A program made the translations under genes and the position numbers. Below are positions 12,370 through 24,646 of a stretch of 64,000 nucleotides of DNA, one piece after another (the stretch's first letter is position 1; every line of letters begins with the position of its first letter). The stretch spans positions 7,378,001 through 7,442,000 of the forward strand of contig CM055611.1 of the NCBI GenBank assembly GCA_029379385.1, read 5' to 3'. The notes under the pieces are model-generated. The model searched no databases and was not told where the DNA came from. It saw only the letters and a program-made list of their open reading frames with translations. The stretch is from Quillaja saponaria (taxonomy: Eukaryota > Streptophyta > Magnoliopsida > Fabales > Quillajaceae).

Positions 12370-13507
12370 GTGCTCTATTACCAAAATGAGTGAAATTTAT
12401 GTACATACTTCATACTGGCCCTCATTAACCCTTTTGGCTTTGTATAGTAGTAGCAGTACCTAGTAGTTGATAGAATCATTTCCCAAAGAAAAAAGAAGAA
12501 TGATAGATGGCACTTGTAGCAGAATACTTTGGTCTTTCAATGGTGTATACCTAAAGGAAAAGCAATAATTTACAATGCTGTCTTCGATTCACCTGTCTAA
12601 TGTAGAGATGATGCAAGGCTCAAGCCGTGATTATTGAATAGGACTAGTGGTGAAGTCCCTTGATATCCCCAGTAATACCTCCCATAACTGCAGGTTCCAG
12701 TTGCCTAATGAAGTTTGCTTAATAGGTGGTAAATTTAAAACATTGAGAAGGTGAGTTCTGTAGTGAGGACTAGAAGTGATATACTTTTTCAGGTCAGCAA
12801 CTTTCATGTTCTGATTGTACATTTTGTTTTCTAAGTATTTCATGGTAGCACAGGTTTCTGATTGAACATCTTGTTTTCCAAGTTTTTCTCATTCCCGCTT
12901 TCTTATATACATGGATGTTGTCGTCTGTTTGTAACCTGTAAAAATTTGAAATTAATCTTCTTGTGAAGCATGATAGTTGTGTCCACATTACTTGATACTC
13001 AACTCAATTAAGTTTTAAATTTTGAACTAATTGAGATAGGATATATGGTCAAAATTTTGAGTGGTCCAACAACATTTGCATTTCTACCATTCAAGAGGTT
13101 CAAGGTTGACTCTCTTGGATGGTTCACATGGGATAAACATGTCTTTCGTCAGAGTAAATTCTACAAACATACTACATACACAACTTTGTCAAGTTTATAC
13201 TATCCGCCAGAGGTTGCAATAGTTGAAACCCTTCACGAGCTGGCCATTCCTTACATATGGTTTCTTGTTTTTTATTACAAGCTAAATTTTAGTTACAAAA
13301 TCAGCATAAAATTTAAAAATCAATAGCAAAATATTTGTACTAACATATAGTTGCTAACTTGCTTACAATGAGAAAAGAAACTCGCATTTAGTGGATATTA
13401 TTTAAAAATATAAGTTTAAAATTTCTAGGTATTTTTACCCTTTCTCTTGACCCTTGGTATTATATACACAAATGTTAGCGTGCCTGTTAATTCTCCTTAA
13501 TTATGCC
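12370..13507. other. 3' UTR of the FAR1-related gene and spacer
   Basis: The first 200 bases or so are probably the 3' UTR (an AATAAT variant signal lies near 12565). The remainder is AT-rich spacer. An open frame at 13045-13326 shows no recognisable domain and is not called. Confidence 0.4.
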
Positions 13508-13936
13508 TTTGTTTGGTTAGTTTTTAAAACAGCTTTTGAATTTAAACTTTTCTACAAAATTGTTTGGTAATAGAGAATTTTTTTTTTTAACTTTACAGAA
13601 AAATATTTTTGGACTTTTAGAGTCCGAAAACGAAAAGCTGCTAAAAAGCTTAAGCTAGAAAAATAAGTTTTTTCAAATAGAGAACAAAGAAAGCTTAAAT
13701 AAATTTTAATAATTTTTTATTCAGACAAATATAATCATAATATTTGTCAAATTGGTATTTTTAGTAATTTTAATATTCAATATTTATTTAAAAAAAATAA
13801 AATTAAACAATTTTTTTTATCTCAGCGCTTTTACGATCCAAACATTTTTTTCGCTTTTAATACAACACTTTTTAAAACAACTTTATTTGCAAAGTATTTT
13901 TATATGTAGCATTTTTACACAGCTTAACCAAACAAG
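13508..13936. mobile_element. MITE-like element (TTTGTTTGGTTA ends)
   Basis: Inverted ends: TTTGTTTGGTTAG at 13508-13520 matches the reverse complement of CTTAACCAAACAAG at 13923-13936. The roughly 430-bp interior is AT-rich and non-coding. Size and ends suit a non-autonomous DNA transposon; no clear target duplication was seen, so boundaries are approximate. Confidence 0.5.
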
Positions 13937-13944
13937 ACCTGTAT

Positions 13945-14395
13945 ATCAAAAGTCAAAATGTTGTTCTTGTAATTTCAAAAACCACACAATATAATCTATG
14001 TCGTCAGCTTCTATCAATTTTAACATAACAAAAGTGAATGTCAGATGACGTGGCTAATAGGAATTAATGTTCGTTCCACTTGACATACACAATAAATAAA
14101 AAATTTACATGTGGCTTAAGTTAAAAAACAAAGTAGTAATCAAAAATATTTTTTTTCTCTGTCTTCTAAATAAATTTTAATTAGTTTTTTCATATTTTTA
14201 TTTTTCAACTTAAGCTATGTGTTGATTTTTCATTCGTTATGTATGTAAGTGGAAGGAATGTCAGATTCCTATTAGCCATGTCATACTCCATTCACTTCTG
14301 TTATTCGCTTCTGTTATGTTAAAATTGACAGAATCTGATAACATAAACTACATTACGTAATTTTGAATTACATCACGATATTTTGACTTTTTAAA
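13945..14395. mobile_element. Long-inverted-repeat MITE (MULE-type)
   Basis: Two long arms, about 13945-14130 and 14200-14395, are imperfect inverted copies. AAAAGTCAAAAT near the left end pairs with ATTTTGACTTTTT near the right end, and GACGTGGCTAATAGGAAT pairs with ATTCCTATTAGCCATGTC. Long-armed, non-coding foldback structure is typical of MULE-type MITEs. It shares arm sequence with the element at 48355-48690. It would form a long hairpin if transcribed. Confidence 0.7.
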
Positions 14396-14484
14396 ATATA
14401 AAAACGAAATAGAGTTTTAATCAAATTATAAGGATTAAAAGTACAATTAAACCAAGTTTTTATTATCCAACATAGGCTAGCAAG

Positions 14485-14951
14485 TAGGGTTGGCTCACGA
14501 GTTGAGTTTGAGCTCGGCTCAGCTCATCTGAGTTTACAAGCTGAGCTCAAACATGATTTTGAGGCTCGAGTAGAAGATCAAGTTTTTGGACTTGAGATCG
14601 AGAAGCTCGTGAGTATTTCAAATACGTTCGGTTCAGAAATATTTTATATTTTTACTAATTATTTTAGCTAGAAATATATTTTGAATGTATTTCAAGTTTG
14701 CTTGTATTAGATTATTTGAATAATTTATATTATTAATTTTATTGAAAGAGATATAAGTATATTGATTTAAGTAAAAAAAAAGAAACGTAATTCAAAAACA
14801 GGTTTTACGAACTCGAGTTGAGCCGAGCTCAAACTCAATTATTATTATTTTTTTCTTATCGAACAAGAGTCGAGTTCGAACAAGCAAAATTTTTTCTAGC
14901 TCAAATAAAGGTTAAACGAACAAGCTCGAGATCGGCTCGTGTCTAGCCCTA
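14485..14951. mobile_element. hAT-type MITE with perfect 8-bp target duplication
   Basis: 467-bp non-coding element starting TAGGGTTGGCTCACGAG and ending CTCGTGTCTAGCCCTA, i.e. imperfect terminal inverted repeats. It is flanked by identical CTAGCAAG copies (14477-14484 and 14952-14959). An 8-bp duplication is the hAT hallmark. The interior has many GAGCTCG-like palindromic motifs. The intact duplication makes the ends precise. Confidence 0.85.
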
Positions 14952-14959
14952 CTAGCAAG

Positions 14960-15348
14960 GTAAGATTAATTAAGAATATAGATGCATGTTTGATAGAAAA
15001 GTAAGAACATTGCAACTGATATTATAGTTTAAATGTAATTGATACTTCTATTACTATTATTAGACTAGATCTGCCTAATAATCACATATACTAACTAAAC
15101 AGAGAAGGAGAAAAAAAAAAAGAACGAAAGGAACATAGGAAGAAATTAAATTAGCCAAATTTATTCAAATCTTGTCCATTTGAATTCCAAAATGAAGCAT
15201 AACAAAAGGCCTACGTACAAATGATTCTACAAAAATGATAATTGGTTTTTTGGTTAGATCTTCTCTCAATTTTTCTTCTTTTGAGAAACAAAACTGAAGA
15301 AGAGTTATTCTTCAAGGCCTTCTAAATATTCTTCAACAAAATTAACTC
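14960..15348. other. Spacer, including the 3' flank of the calmodulin-like gene
   Basis: AT-rich sequence between the hAT-type MITE and the calmodulin-like gene. No gene recognised. Confidence 0.5.
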
Positions 15349-15354
15349 TTTATT
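15349..15354 (-). terminator. Possible polyadenylation signal of the calmodulin-like gene
   Basis: Reads AATAAA on the minus strand, about 40 bp past the TAG stop at 15393. Spacing is plausible though short for a plant 3' UTR. Confidence 0.4.
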
Positions 15355-15392
15355 CAATATTGAAAAAGAGTAGATGAAGAAGAATAACTCTA

Positions 15393-15857
15393 CTATTTTG
15401 ATTCAAAGGGCAGAAAACCCACACCACCTTTCAAAATTTGCTTGAACTCCTTGAAGTTAACCATTCCATCTCCATCTACATCTACCTTCTTAATCATTCT
15501 TCTGCAATCTTCTATTGTCCTTCCTTGCTTCAAACTCAATGTTGTCAACACTGACCTTAATTCTTCCATAGTGATAAAACCATCTCTATTTTTATCAAAA
15601 ACATTGAATGCCTCTCTCATGTCCTCTTCCTCATCCTTGTCTTCCATTATCATTTCATACAAAACCGCGAACTCATCTATATCGACAAATCCATCTCCAT
15701 TTACATCTATGCTTTCAATTAACTGCATCAAATCTTTGTCCGATATAAGAATACCCAAGTTCTTCAACGAGTCATCATTCTTTGTTATCCAACCATCTTC
15801 ATTTCTATCAAACATTTGAAAAATCTGCTCAAGTTCTATAGCATTCATTAATTTCAT
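15393..15857 (-). CDS. Calmodulin-like protein with four EF-hands
   Basis: Intronless 154-residue protein beginning [13 protein letters not shown] and ending FLPFESK. ATG 15857-15855 is the first Met in a frame whose upstream part has none; a second Met three codons later is possible. Four 12-residue EF loops: 17-28 ([12 protein letters not shown], Asp instead of Glu at position 12), 51-62 ([12 protein letters not shown]), 88-99 ([12 protein letters not shown]) and 126-137 ([12 protein letters not shown]). Loops 2-4 keep every calcium-ligand position; loop 1 may bind weakly. The acidic linker MEDKDEEED separates the lobes. It fits the plant CML3/CML7 group, cytosolic or nuclear calcium sensors that relay stress and developmental signals. 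The exact orthologue was not resolved. TA-rich sequence at 16033-16058 could supply its TATA box. Confidence 0.9.
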   Translation of the reverse strand: MKLMNAIELEQIFQMFDRNEDGWITKNDDSLKNLGILISDKDLMQLIESIDVNGDGFVDIDEFAVLYEMIMEDKDEEEDMREAFNVFDKNRDGFITMEELRSVLTTLSLKQGRTIEDCRRMIKKVDVDGDGMVNFKEFKQILKGGVGFLPFESK

Positions 15858-18202
15858 CCTAAAAAAATTTAATGAATGCAACTCGAAAAGGAGACGATCG
15901 ATTTAACTAATTAAATTAGAAAACAAAGAGAGAGATTATGGAAGACAAAAATGAAATTAAAGAGAGAGAACAAAGGAAGAGAGGTAAAGGAGATACCAAG
16001 CTAGCTAGGAATTGAACGTTGGGGTAAGGAAGATATACATATATAGATATATATATATGAACCAAAATTATTGGTAAATATTATTTTCAAAAATGCATGT
16101 GTGGCTTCCCTTGTTGCTTATGAAAAAATGAAAGCACAAAGCATCCGCAAAATTGGTTGAGTCAATGATTTAATTAACTTCGTTGGTCCTTTTTCTTTTT
16201 TTTTTTTTTTTTTTTTTTTTGGGTTTTCTATTTTTGGTTTAGGAACACTTCTAGAAATCTAATTCTGCAATTTTGTTTCGGGGAGTTTAAGTTGCTTGCA
16301 GTCAAATCCTTCTATCAGAAAATGAATCCTACTTTAGAAACCCATTTGATTTAGTCAGTCCAAAACGGCAAACAAACGTTGCAAATAGGCGTTTTGGACT
16401 GAAATCGGTTTGGGTGGGATTTTGTTCGGCCGTTTGGGCTGCAAAAATCAATAATTTATATTACTAATTAATATATTAATCTTTTAGTTGGTATATTATT
16501 TATTAATTTTTAAAATTAATAAAAATATATAATTTTTATATTACCCATGCATATCCTTTTTGGTAATTTTACATAGCAGCAAACAAGAAAACATCTCTAA
16601 TTATAGTTTACAACCATAGTTTTAAGATTATTCAAAGAACACATAAAAATAATAATAATAATAAATAAAATTACAACCAAACTATATCTCAAACCATGGT
16701 TTGCAACTAAACTCGCCCTTAAACTTACTTTTTATTTGTAAATAATTGTTGTGATGCTCACTTAGCAATCTTTTTTTTTGTGTGCTATATGATTATCTAG
16801 ATCCATAGCCTAGAAAAAAATATGTTCGCCATCTAATTTTGTGGAATAGTTCTAATTAAACAATATTTGGAAATCCTAAAATAGATTTTATTCTAATGTT
16901 TAAAAATAAAATTGGATCAGCAGGTCAAATTGGTTGGATCATCTATTGGATGACAAATCGAACCAAGATTAACCTAAAAACTGTTTTGGTAATTGGACTT
17001 GTCAAAGCCGATAAAAACCATAAAAACCAGAAAAGATTGGTAGAATTGACATTGGGTTGAGGGAATCGAACCATTTTTTAAAAAAATTTAAAAATTAAAA
17101 ATTATATTTGGGATAAGTGAAATATTTGTATTTTATATTGATGTTACCTTTATTATTCTAATGCATTATTTGAAACTTGAATATTGTGATGCACAATAAA
17201 TTAATCAATTGTTGTATTAATTATTAATAAGTGATATTTGACTATTTGTAATGTGTTTTTTCTTATTATTTAATGAATATTAAACTATATTAGTATTTAT
17301 AATTAATAAAATTTTTATGTAATTTATATAATATTTAAATATATATTTATGACATCATTCGGTTCGATCATTAATCCGAACTCAATCGAAACAATGACCC
17401 GACCCCATAAATCTACTTTGACTCAATAAACTTTCCTTAATCTAATAAATTTTTGAGTCAATTACTGATATAATTCTTATAACATTATTTTATAATATCA
17501 TAAATTAGTGACTCCATCAATTTGACTAAACGTGCTAACCTTTTTGAATAACAATTTTAGTGTTAGTTTGAATTTCACAATTTTCAAAATTAGATCTCAA
17601 AGGAAAGAGAAATGCACAATGTATATAAATACATACTGAAAAATTGTTGGATATGTTACCACATTGTGTTAACAACAGACAGCAAATGTTTAAAATCTAT
17701 TTACTCATTTAAGACTTTTCTTTTTCCATGCTATTAAATAATTTTATTACATACTTTGACAATTAATTTTTATTGAAGTATTTCGTATAAATAATATAGA
17801 TACACTTGTTATTACACAAATGAAAATTATAATATATATTATTCTCAATTTGCAGTGTTTAAGTTTGGAGTAATTTAGAGAGGCACGTGTCCTTTCACAC
17901 CTTCAAATTTAAAAAAAAATAAAACAACTTCCAAAGGAAAAGATAACATAAACCCTCAACAAGTTTACATCAGCCCATACCAAATTTTTCTTCTTTTCCT
18001 TTCATGAGATAGTCATAAACTCTAAACTTTCTTTCATAAAATCCCACACCTTGCAACCATTTTGGTGAACTTCATTTCAAGGATTCACCATTCTAAGTTC
18101 ATGATCAGATCCTACATATGAACAGTGCTATCACTGATACGCCATCAGTCAAAATAAATCTCAGGTATTTTACTATTTTCATGATCTGTAGTACCAACAA
18201 GG
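15858..18202. other. Intergenic region between two minus-strand genes
   Basis: Holds the calmodulin-like promoter, with a (TA)-rich tract at 16033-16058, then a poly-T run of about 25 bases at 16196-16220 and AT-rich sequence. The stretch 16910-17460 has gGTTCGA/TCGAACC-type motifs resembling degraded MITE sequence, but no clean ends. The last part, 18000-18202, is probably the 3' UTR of the GPN3-like gene. No gene recognised. Confidence 0.45.
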
Positions 18203-21200
18203 CTACTCATCATCCTCTGGGTCAAAATCTTTAACCTTCACATCAGCATCTTCGCCATACTGGATGCAGTTGTCAATTTGGGCCAATATATATTTTATAC
18301 TGTAAAATAATAAAAGCAAACTAAAGTGAAAATCATAAGAAACAAACGAAAAAAAACAAGTATGATACAAATTTCAATTTGTCATCCCTTCATAACTGGC
18401 TTTCATTGAATCCAAACTGATACAGGAAAAAAGTGGTTTACAAAGAGAAGCAAGAAGATACAAAGTTCAGTACTAACACCATGAAGGAAGTGATATGCTT
18501 GAAAAAACACGTCTTTTGAGGAAGAAATTAGCCCAGGAGGTTATTTTCATCATTCCCACTAATAGACTCAGAAAAGGAGAAGCTGGGCCAGATAAAAAAT
18601 TCGAAAGGAAGTAATACAGTAGAACATCAATTGTGATTAGAGATGAAACTAGTTAAAGTTCTTGTGCATGGTATATGTTCTTGACACTTCTACACAAATG
18701 CAGTTTTTCGCCATCTAACATTAATTGAAATAAACAAACGATTCCATACTTCATTCTTGCAGGAAAAGCACAGTCGGAAGAGGCGCGAAGGTGTATTGAT
18801 CTAAGTTTAACATACATACCCCAATAGAGGAGAACCAATAAATAGATTAATTTAAAAAAAAGAAAAAGGGTGTTAGGATTGAGAAAATAATAGGATTCAA
18901 TGATATAAATCTCTTACATCTTGACAAAACAAGTTAACTTCTGTGAAGAAGACAATTTTTTCTTTCTGAATAGTTCTAAGCACAATATTTTAGTTGAATT
19001 CTGCTCAAATAGTTCTAACAGGAAAGTTTAAGGAGAAGACTAAACACTAACCGACCCCTGTAAACTTAATGCTTTTGAGATAATTGAAAAATACTAACTG
19101 ATTAATTACTAAGATGTCAGACACTGCATTTCAGTACTAAAGACTTTCTTTAAGTACAGTTGAAGGGTTTTCTTCCAAAATATACCCCTCCCCTGGGTTC
19201 TGGACAAAAAGACCATAATTATCATCTAAACAATACAAAAACCCAGAAGAGATACAAGTTGCGGAAACTACTACACAAATTGGAATTGAGCTAGACAAGT
19301 AGTCCTGTCTTGAGATTTCTGACATATAAAGCAATAACTAATAAGTAATATGGAGTCGAATATTTCAAATTTATACTGATGCAACCAAACGTTGGTGTGC
19401 AATAGAAATGATATTTGGGTTGACTACAAAAAAGAATACAGACAAAATATAATATTTAGTTTCTTTTTATTTTCTAAAACAAATCAAGAGTAGTTAAGGA
19501 GGAAGAAAAAGAAGAATAAAGGCATGCAAACAAATGGTAAAACCTCTTATTTTTCTATGATGCCACACGGAGGAAAGAAAACTACAAAACAAAAGAATAC
19601 CAGAATACCATGAGTAAAAGCTTCTTAATCAACTCCTATGCAGTTTTTTCCCCATTCTGGAATTCTAAAATGATGAACTTGATTACAAAAAACAGATCTA
19701 TTACAAGTAACTCAGGAATCATATGATTGATAGTGTTACAGACTTTGTAAATGAATAAACAAATCCAGTACACCTTGAGAGAGAGGAATAAAAACAAAGT
19801 CACAAAGAGGCTTGCTTCTGGTACTTAGAATTTGCACTACGTTGTTTTTACCCTAGTCTAGGAAGAAATTGCCGACAATAAAAGGACAAAATATTTGGGC
19901 AGAGTAATTTATGAAATTCTAAAGATGATGAACAGTAAACTAAAAAGAAATTGATATGCTAATTAGGTTGGCTATTATCAACTCTGCGGAATTAAGACAT
20001 GTATTCCAATTTATCGATTTCAAGCCTTTAAACAATCAATCAAAACCAAAGGCCCAACATAAATTATTGTACCAATTGCATAATTCAAAATGAAGTAGAC
20101 TATTTTACTTTGAAGTGCATTGAAAGATCAAAAAGCACCTTCATTATAAGTTATAAAACACGATCAAATATACACTATGTTGGGCTCTTCAGCTTACAAA
20201 TGGGTCCATCTATATTTTCTACTTCACTTTCAGTTGCTATATTATTCAGTATCAGGCATCCCTAGTTCACTCTTGCTTGGTTAGTTATTTTATTGCCTAT
20301 TTTGCATCTACTGGTTAAAAGGCAATGCCAAGATTTTATCTTAACCAGATTGGATCTATGTGGCATTCACTACATCAACATAAAATCCTGTATAAACCAA
20401 AATCTCCTTGATTTATGTTTACAAATCACTAGAACCAAAAAGCAGTTTATTCCGATTTAATTACCCTATATGGCTTCATTTGATTATAATAAGTTGTCAT
20501 CTTTCGAGCTCCTAAAACACGTTGTTGGGCTCTACCCGATAAGAGTTATCTGCCTATGTTGTTAGGCTTTAGCAGAGCTTACTTCTTTGATTTCTTATGA
20601 GTGTAACAAATAAACAATGGTACTACAAACCAAACAGTTCAATAGCATTTTAAAAACAACCATCAATAGATTATTAAAGAACATAATACAATAGCCAACT
20701 TATACCCTTCAAGTTAGAGCAACACAAGATCATTCAGATAATGCACATATGAACACAGGTAGACATGGAGAAAGAGGAATACCTGCTCTCTTTCCTCAAG
20801 TCCAGTGGTATAAAGCTCACCATGCTATAGTCATTCACCTATCAAAAAAAAAAAAAAAAAAAAAAAAAAATTCAAAAACAAAATCCAATCAATCCACAAT
20901 GTAGCTGTAATATTAAACAATTTTTTTAAAGTAATCGACTTCAACAATTAATCGATCAAAAGTATTCTGTCCTTCTATCGTAATGCATGCAGCAGACCAT
21001 TAAACCGTTATACCCTTCTAGTCTTGGGTAATCTATATAACTAATAATTTTTGACAAGCAAACATGAAAGATCAAATAACCCAGACTGATCTCTAAACAT
21101 TTACATTTACAATAATTAAACAAAGAGCATCATCATGAAGTGAGCTACTCTTTGGAGAATGTCAATTAATCAACTCCAATTCTACAAATTTTTCTCCACG

Positions 21201-24200
21201 TGAAGATGAACTCCCGGATCTTATATATGAAAGTAAAAAAAAGAAAAAGAAAAAAAAAGAAGTAATTAGTTATGCCACGTTCACTTAAAAAAAAAAAAAA
21301 ATTCCTTTTGGGGCGAATCCTTTATTAAGAAAAACAAATAAGCTTCGCACAAAAGTAGAAAAAGAAATAATAGTAACTTGGTCCCAAGCATCTACCGTTA
21401 TACCCACAATGATTACCCATTTATAGGAACCATAGAAAATAACCTCAGAAAAATGAACAGTCTGCTCAGTGGAAGATACTATCACTTGAGCACATCATTG
21501 TCAAGGAAAAGACGTTCCATAGAGAAAACTTTTTCAACCAAGCAAATCCAATTATACAACTTTTCTTTTACAATAGAAGATGAAGTACTAGATCTTATAT
21601 AAGAAGAGGTCAGCCAAACTATTTATATGAACCAGAAAAATGAACAGTTTGGCCAGTAGAAGATTCTATCACAGTACAACTTCGAGCACTATTGTCAGGG
21701 AAAAGATGTTCCATGGTGAAAGCTTATTTTCAACTAAGCAACTCCAAATTGTACAAGTTTTTTTCCACCAGTAGATGAACTACTAGATCTTCTATAAGAA
21801 GAGATAAACCAACCTAGTTATAGGAACCATAGAAACTCTCAGAAAAATAAATAGTCTGCTCAGTGGAAGTGTCTATCAAGGGAAAACTTTGAGTGCATTA
21901 TATTTAGGGAAAAGAGGTCGCCTATTGAAACTTCTGTCGAAGATGCTCATAATTAACATAGGAAATGAGTAAACTATCTAATGACTTGCTTGCATATTTC
22001 AAAGTGACTTGCAGGATACAGTTAAAATGACCACATTTAACTGAGATCATCAAAGACCTCCTTGATCAGTACACATCAGAAAATCTGAAATCTAATTTGA
22101 ATTCAACTATTCTTGATTGAATTAAGAAGCAGAATAATGAATTTCAAGTAGTTAAATTACCCACCAGTTCAATCAAAGATTTATTAAGCTTTGCAAACTG
22201 CGGAGCCATGTGTCGGTTCAACTCAGACAATAAAAAGCGGGGTTCCGGATCCAAGAAACTAAAAGCAATACAGACACAGTACAAGTTAGAATTTGAATAG
22301 CCAAAATGGTATAAGAATCAAGGAAAAAACAACATTAGTGGAACCCACTCTTCAATGTCCTTTTTGTTAGTCACAAGGTCCATCTTGGAGAGAAGGTTAA
22401 CATGGGGTAATTCAAGCTGAACCATTGCAGAAAGTGATGCCATGCAGCCACTTATAAACTTGGTGACATCTGTCATGAACTAATACAAAAATTGGAAGAA
22501 TTAGCAATAAATGAAACTACAAGGCTGTGAAGTGTGAAAGCAGGATAGAAATAAAAAGGGACTGAAGAATAACTTTCACCAACCTGTGAATCGAGCAAGT
22601 AAACAGCACAGACATTGAAATTTTTACGCTTCAAATGTTCCACAAAATTCTTTAGCACTGGCACATGTGAAAATAGTTCTATCTGACCTGCAAAGTAATA
22701 GAAGGCTAAGGATAATGCATCATAGAATTTTCCTATTCAAGAAACAAATAAATATATAAAAAGAAATACAGCCCGTGAAAGCTATTCTCATGCATGCAAT
22801 TTGTGGTATTTTAGTCTTCGTCAATTAAATTATGACAATAGAATGTACGAATCCCCCTTGCCCCTTTGAAGTCATTCTCTCTTTCTACATCCGCAAGTTG
22901 GTTTATCATATTATGACATGAATGTAGCAAGAACCGGTATGAAATAATTTGCATAAAGCAATCAATGATGCAAGGCAGACCCTTTTAACTTCCTAAGAAT
23001 TTTTAGCATTTTTCATGAAACAATATAATTCAAGACAAACACCTGATGCACAGCTTTGTTCTGAGCAAAATGCATATTTAGAGAAGGAAATTTCCTCAAA
23101 AAAATTAGTCAATTACTAGTTGAGTAGGAGAAAGAAAAACATATTTTCATAATAAACTCACAATTTCAGAATAAAGTAAAATAATTCCCTAAGTGTACAA
23201 CTAAACTTGAGATTAGCTAAACAAAGAAGATGACCAAAGTGTTGAATTTATTTAGGGCAAGAAGCAGATAAATGATAAGCATATTATGTCTTCTACTTCT
23301 TAATACACATAAATTAATGAAGAAATAACAAAAGAAAAAGTACAAAGAAATAGATTTGGAAAGCTAAATTTTTCAAGTGAAATATATTGGTAAGTTAGGC
23401 AAATGATAGTCAAACATGCTTTACACACGGCTCAGTAAGTTATAGATAAGATCTATAACATTAAATGCATAGGGGTTCTTTTGGAAACCAAACAATTAGA
23501 AACACATTTGAAATGAAATCTTGGAATAGACAAATGAAAATAACATCACAATATACTGAATCATTCAGTGAACGTGCAGTTAATAGTTGGGGTTTTGGTG
23601 ATTGGTTTTATTGCTACCAATATGTTATTGAAATTTTTTGTTAACAAAGTTACTGACTTATTTGAACATACTGCTTGACATTGCATATTAACATGACTAT
23701 CTGATACTACCATAGAAGCAGATATGCAACATCCATATACACAGATATTCTTGAATAATGTATCCATGTCATGTGATGTCTTATTTCTTCTGATTTTGCT
23801 GTCTCACAATGTCATTCTTCATAGTTTTGATGTAACATTATTCCCAGCATGATGCAGAATTATTTCAAATTATTAGTACACATAAAGCACAAATGCAAAA
23901 ACATTCATGGGTATGAATACCTGGACAATCAAAAACTAAATAATCTTCATCCAAATAGTTGTCCAATTCCTCTGTCAACCAATCATCAAGATTGTCTTCA
24001 AGGTGTCTATTCAAGATGCTTAAGGACGTCCATTTAAAAAAGAAAGAAAAAAGAGGACAAAAGGAAAGAGCAACAGAAATTTGACATCTGCAGAGTTACT
24101 TGAAAACATAAGCAGCACTTTCTACTTGAGGAATAATGAGAATTTTTCTATAGAAGAAACAAAGAAAAAGGATACTCCATGCAGTACATAAGGCCACCAT

Positions 24201-24646
24201 TGGGACCTAACCCAAGTTCCTCCATAACATCATCCAAGGATATAAGTTCCCTTATATCTGCAAAGATCCCAAGAAAAACCAAAATCAGCTCAAAGCAATC
24301 AAAATAGCAAAAACAAACAAAAGAAATGCTGCATTGCATTTACCCATAGCCACAGGATAATCAAAATTTTCAGCAGCTGGATCTAGGTTCACAATATGTA
24401 TTGTCCTTTGAACAGTTTCACAGTGTCGATATAAACTTGAGCAGTAAGTAGACTGAATGGAAAGAAAATAGAACTAGTGAGACTCTCATCATATTTACAA
24501 TAAAAATAACAACGCATTGCAAAATCGAATCCCCAAATAATAAACAAGAACAAATTTCAAGTAAAAACATATGACAGGGATTGATAAATTTATCAGATTA
24601 CCTTTCCACCGCCTGCAGGGCCGATAACAAGTTGTGCATAACCCAT
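18203..24646 (-). CDS. GPN3: GPN-loop GTPase 3 (complete, nine exons)
   Basis: Exons on the minus strand: 24646-24602, 24452-24344, 24257-24176, 24006-23921, 22687-22584, 22479-22349, 22258-22165, 20838-20783, 18299-18203. All are GT-AG, every phase closes, total 804 nt, 267 residues. The start [17 protein letters not shown] holds the P-loop (9-16, GPAGGGKS); NLDPAAE lies at 37-43, the Gly-Pro-Asn loop at 69-71 (LGPNGG), DCPGQ is the switch segment, and LLSKMDL is the NKxD-like base-specificity site. The C-terminus is acidic (KDFDPEDDE). GPN GTPases dimerise and act in assembly and nuclear import of RNA polymerase II. The sequence closely follows the Arabidopsis At4g12790 type. P-loop Gly13 replaces the usual Ser, still within GxxxxGK[ST]. 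An additional non-coding 5' exon is likely upstream because TTTGTAG, an acceptor, precedes the ATG by about 11 bases. Confidence 0.95.
18300..20782 (-). other. Intron 8 of the GPN3-like gene
   Basis: 2.5-kb intron before the last coding exon. AT-rich; no nested gene or clear repeat recognised. Confidence 0.6.
21410..21920. repeat. Tandem repeat of about 190-205 bp in GPN3 intron 7
   Basis: Three diverged direct copies. The AAATGAACAG motif occurs at 21451, 21638 and, as AAATAAATAG, at 21845 (spacings 187 and 207). Shared blocks include CAGTGGAAGATACTATCAC, GGAAAAGACGTTCCAT and ACTAGATCTTATATAAGAAG variants. A weaker relative of the last block lies near 21140-21230. All lie in intron 7 (20839-22164). 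Confidence 0.75.

Noticed and set aside
13045..13326. 93-codon frame after the FAR1-related gene
   Set aside because: No recognisable family, no promoter or poly-A context, AT-rich ending; chance frame.
15442..15819. 125-codon plus-strand frame
   Set aside because: Antisense shadow of the calmodulin-like gene; Ser/Leu-rich text mirrors EF-hand codons.
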